Shown here: positions 62,919 to 64,000 of the stretch, piece by piece
Position numbering within the stretch: the stretch's first letter is position 1
How the letters are laid out: every line of letters starts with the position of its first letter
DNA from: Bradyrhizobium murdochi
GTDB lineage: Bacteria; Pseudomonadota; Alphaproteobacteria; Rhizobiales; Xanthobacteraceae
Direction: 5' to 3'
DNA length: 64,000 nucleotides
NCBI RefSeq assembly: GCF_000472965.1
Contig: NZ_AXAU01000018.1
Location: 1 to 64,000 of the forward strand
Notes under the pieces: model-generated
Databases searched by the model: none
Told to the model about the DNA's origin: nothing
The model's input: only the letters and a program-made list of their open reading frames with translations
Made by a program: the position numbers and the translations under genes

Positions 62919-64000
62919 ATGGCTGACCAGCAAGCTCTGCCCGCCGGTCCCGATCTGTCAAAGGGCATAGCCCCGTCCGAATTCGCGGGCCAGATGTTGC
63001 TCGGCCATGTCGGCGACGATGAAGTGCTGCTGGTGCGTTCGGGACCGGAAATTTTCGCGATCGGCGCCCATTGCACCCATTATCACGGTCCGCTCGCCGA
63101 AGGCCTCGTGACTGGCCAGGGAATCCGCTGCCCCTGGCACCACGCCTGTTTCGACTTGCGCACGGGCGAGGCGATCCGGGCGCCGGCGCTCAGTCCGGTC
63201 GCGGTCTGGAAGGTCGAGCAGCAAGACGGTCGCATCTTCGTTCGGGAGAAGCGGGAGCAGCCCAAGCCGCAGGTGAAGGGCGCCGTCGATGCGCCCGGCA
63301 AAATCGTGATCGTCGGCGGTGGCGCGGCAGGCTTTGCCGCAGTCGAAATGCTGCGGCGGCAGGATTATCGCGGCAGCATCGTGATGCTGAGCAATGACGC
63401 AGCGGCACCGGTAGACCGGCCGAACCTGTCAAAAGACTATCTCGCCGGCAGCGCGCCGGAGGACTGGGTGCCGTTGCGGCCGGATGATTTCTACGCCGAG
63501 GCGAAGATCGACCTGCGGCTCAACACCGAGGTCACGTCAATTGATCCCAACGCGCGCCATGTCGTCACATCAGGCGGCGAGACCATCCCCTATGACCGCT
63601 TGCTGCTGGCGACCGGCGCGGAGCCGGTGCGCCTGCCGATACCGGGCGCAGATCAGCCACACGTCCACGTGCTGCGCTCGCTGGCCGATTCCCGCGCCAT
63701 CATCGCATCGGCCGGCGGCGCGCGACGCGCCGTCGTGATCGGCGCCAGCTTTATCGGGCTCGAGGTTGCGGCGTCGCTGCGCGCCAGAAATATCGAGGTT
63801 CATGTCGTAGGCCTCGAGCAGCGGCCGATGGAGCGTGTGCTGGGGCCAGAGCTGGGCGACTTCGTTCGTGCCCTGCATGAAGAGCACGGCGTCATCTTCC
63901 ATCTCGGCGACACCGTAACCGGGATCGACGGCAAACGCGCGACGCTGAAAAGCGGCGGCGCGATCGACGCCGATATCGTGATCGTCGGCGTCGGCGTGCG
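62919..64000 (+). CDS. Rieske-FAD oxidoreductase (AIF3-like), 5' part
   Basis: The frame is open to the right edge and gives the first 360 residues. Residues 10-105 are a Rieske domain with ligands Cys52/His54 (CTH) and Cys71/His74 (CPWH). Then come a FAD motif IVIVGGGAAGFAAVE and the middle phrases RLLLATGAEPVRLPIPG and AVVIGASFIGLEVAASL. The layout is that of AIF3-type or ferredoxin-reductase-like proteins. AGGAAGG precedes ATG 62919. The partner and role are unknown. Confidence 0.9.
   Translation, partial: MADQQALPAGPDLSKGIAPSEFAGQMLLGHVGDDEVLLVRSGPEIFAIGAHCTHYHGPLAEGLVTGQGIRCPWHHACFDLRTGEAIRAPALSPVAVWKVEQQDGRIFVREKREQPKPQVKGAVDAPGKIVIVGGGAAGFAAVEMLRRQDYRGSIVMLSNDAAAPVDRPNLSKDYLAGSAPEDWVPLRPDDFYAEAKIDLRLNTEVTSIDPNARHVVTSGGETIPYDRLLLATGAEPVRLPIPGADQPHVHVLRSLADSRAIIASAGGARRAVVIGASFIGLEVAASLRARNIEVHVVGLEQRPMERVLGPELGDFVRALHEEHGVIFHLGDTVTGIDGKRATLKSGGAIDADIVIVGVGV

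Overview
The window looks like a chromosomal segment of a Bradyrhizobium-type alphaproteobacterium (Rhizobiales). The reasons are the high GC content, an S21 protein with a Gly/Arg-rich tail, a trxB-lsrB-lrp neighbourhood, two phasins, a tRNA-His without G-1, several small Rhizobiales-type unknown proteins, and many intergenic palindromic elements of the kind that crowd these genomes. No prophage, CRISPR array, plasmid or symbiosis gene was seen. The only mobile element is the start of an IS481-family insertion sequence at the left edge.

Layout. 0-7.6 kb: IS481 end, TPR lipoprotein, rpsU, aqpZ, purEK, a diguanylate cyclase, small unknown proteins with two DUF465 proteins, and an FAD oxidoreductase. 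7.7-15 kb: a large PAS-GGDEF-EAL regulator, an ABC-F ATPase preceded by a 400-base leader, and a glpD-like gene followed by a class III cyclase. 15-23.3 kb: a TPR protein, a secreted GlcG-type protein, a polyamine-type ABC importer (ATPase plus two permeases, no binding protein), and a convergent sugar-type ABC importer (two permeases plus binding protein, no ATPase). 23.5-29.4 kb: a toxin-antitoxin remnant, an SDR-DoxX fusion with a DUF2269 protein, a group of small genes and an AsmA protein. 29.6-40.2 kb: CoA transferase scoAB, a GNAT protein, a ferric-iron ABC importer (no ATPase), a Thr/Ser dehydratase divergent from an ArsR-type regulator, tctCBA, and a GST. 40.4-47.5 kb: a 1025-residue PAS histidine kinase, two phasins, tRNA-His, small secreted and membrane proteins, and an orphan ParA. 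47.6-64 kb: a dapA-family gene, lsrB, trxB, lrp, DoxX, greA, carB, a tRNA-Cys-like gene, a methyltransferase, dps, a cupin, a thioesterase, carA, a yqeY-type gene and the start of a Rieske-FAD reductase.

The most notable signal is the leader of the ABC-F gene (10,647-10,890). It has a very strong ribosome binding site, a 23-codon ORF, a perfect 10-bp hairpin at the end of that ORF, and two near-copies of one segment that compete for a single complement. The second copy carries the ribosome binding site of the ABC-F gene. This is the architecture of ribosome-sensing attenuators that control antibiotic-resistance genes. Other signals worth a look are a tRNA-Cys-like gene with an abnormal anticodon loop, a toxin gene that lost its 3' half while its antitoxin and operator remain, a small membrane-protein gene with an in-frame amber codon, terminator-like leaders before carB and the dapA-family gene, and an apparently leaderless autoregulated ArsR gene.

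All calls come from reading the sequence and recalled family knowledge. No database search or structure computation was run.
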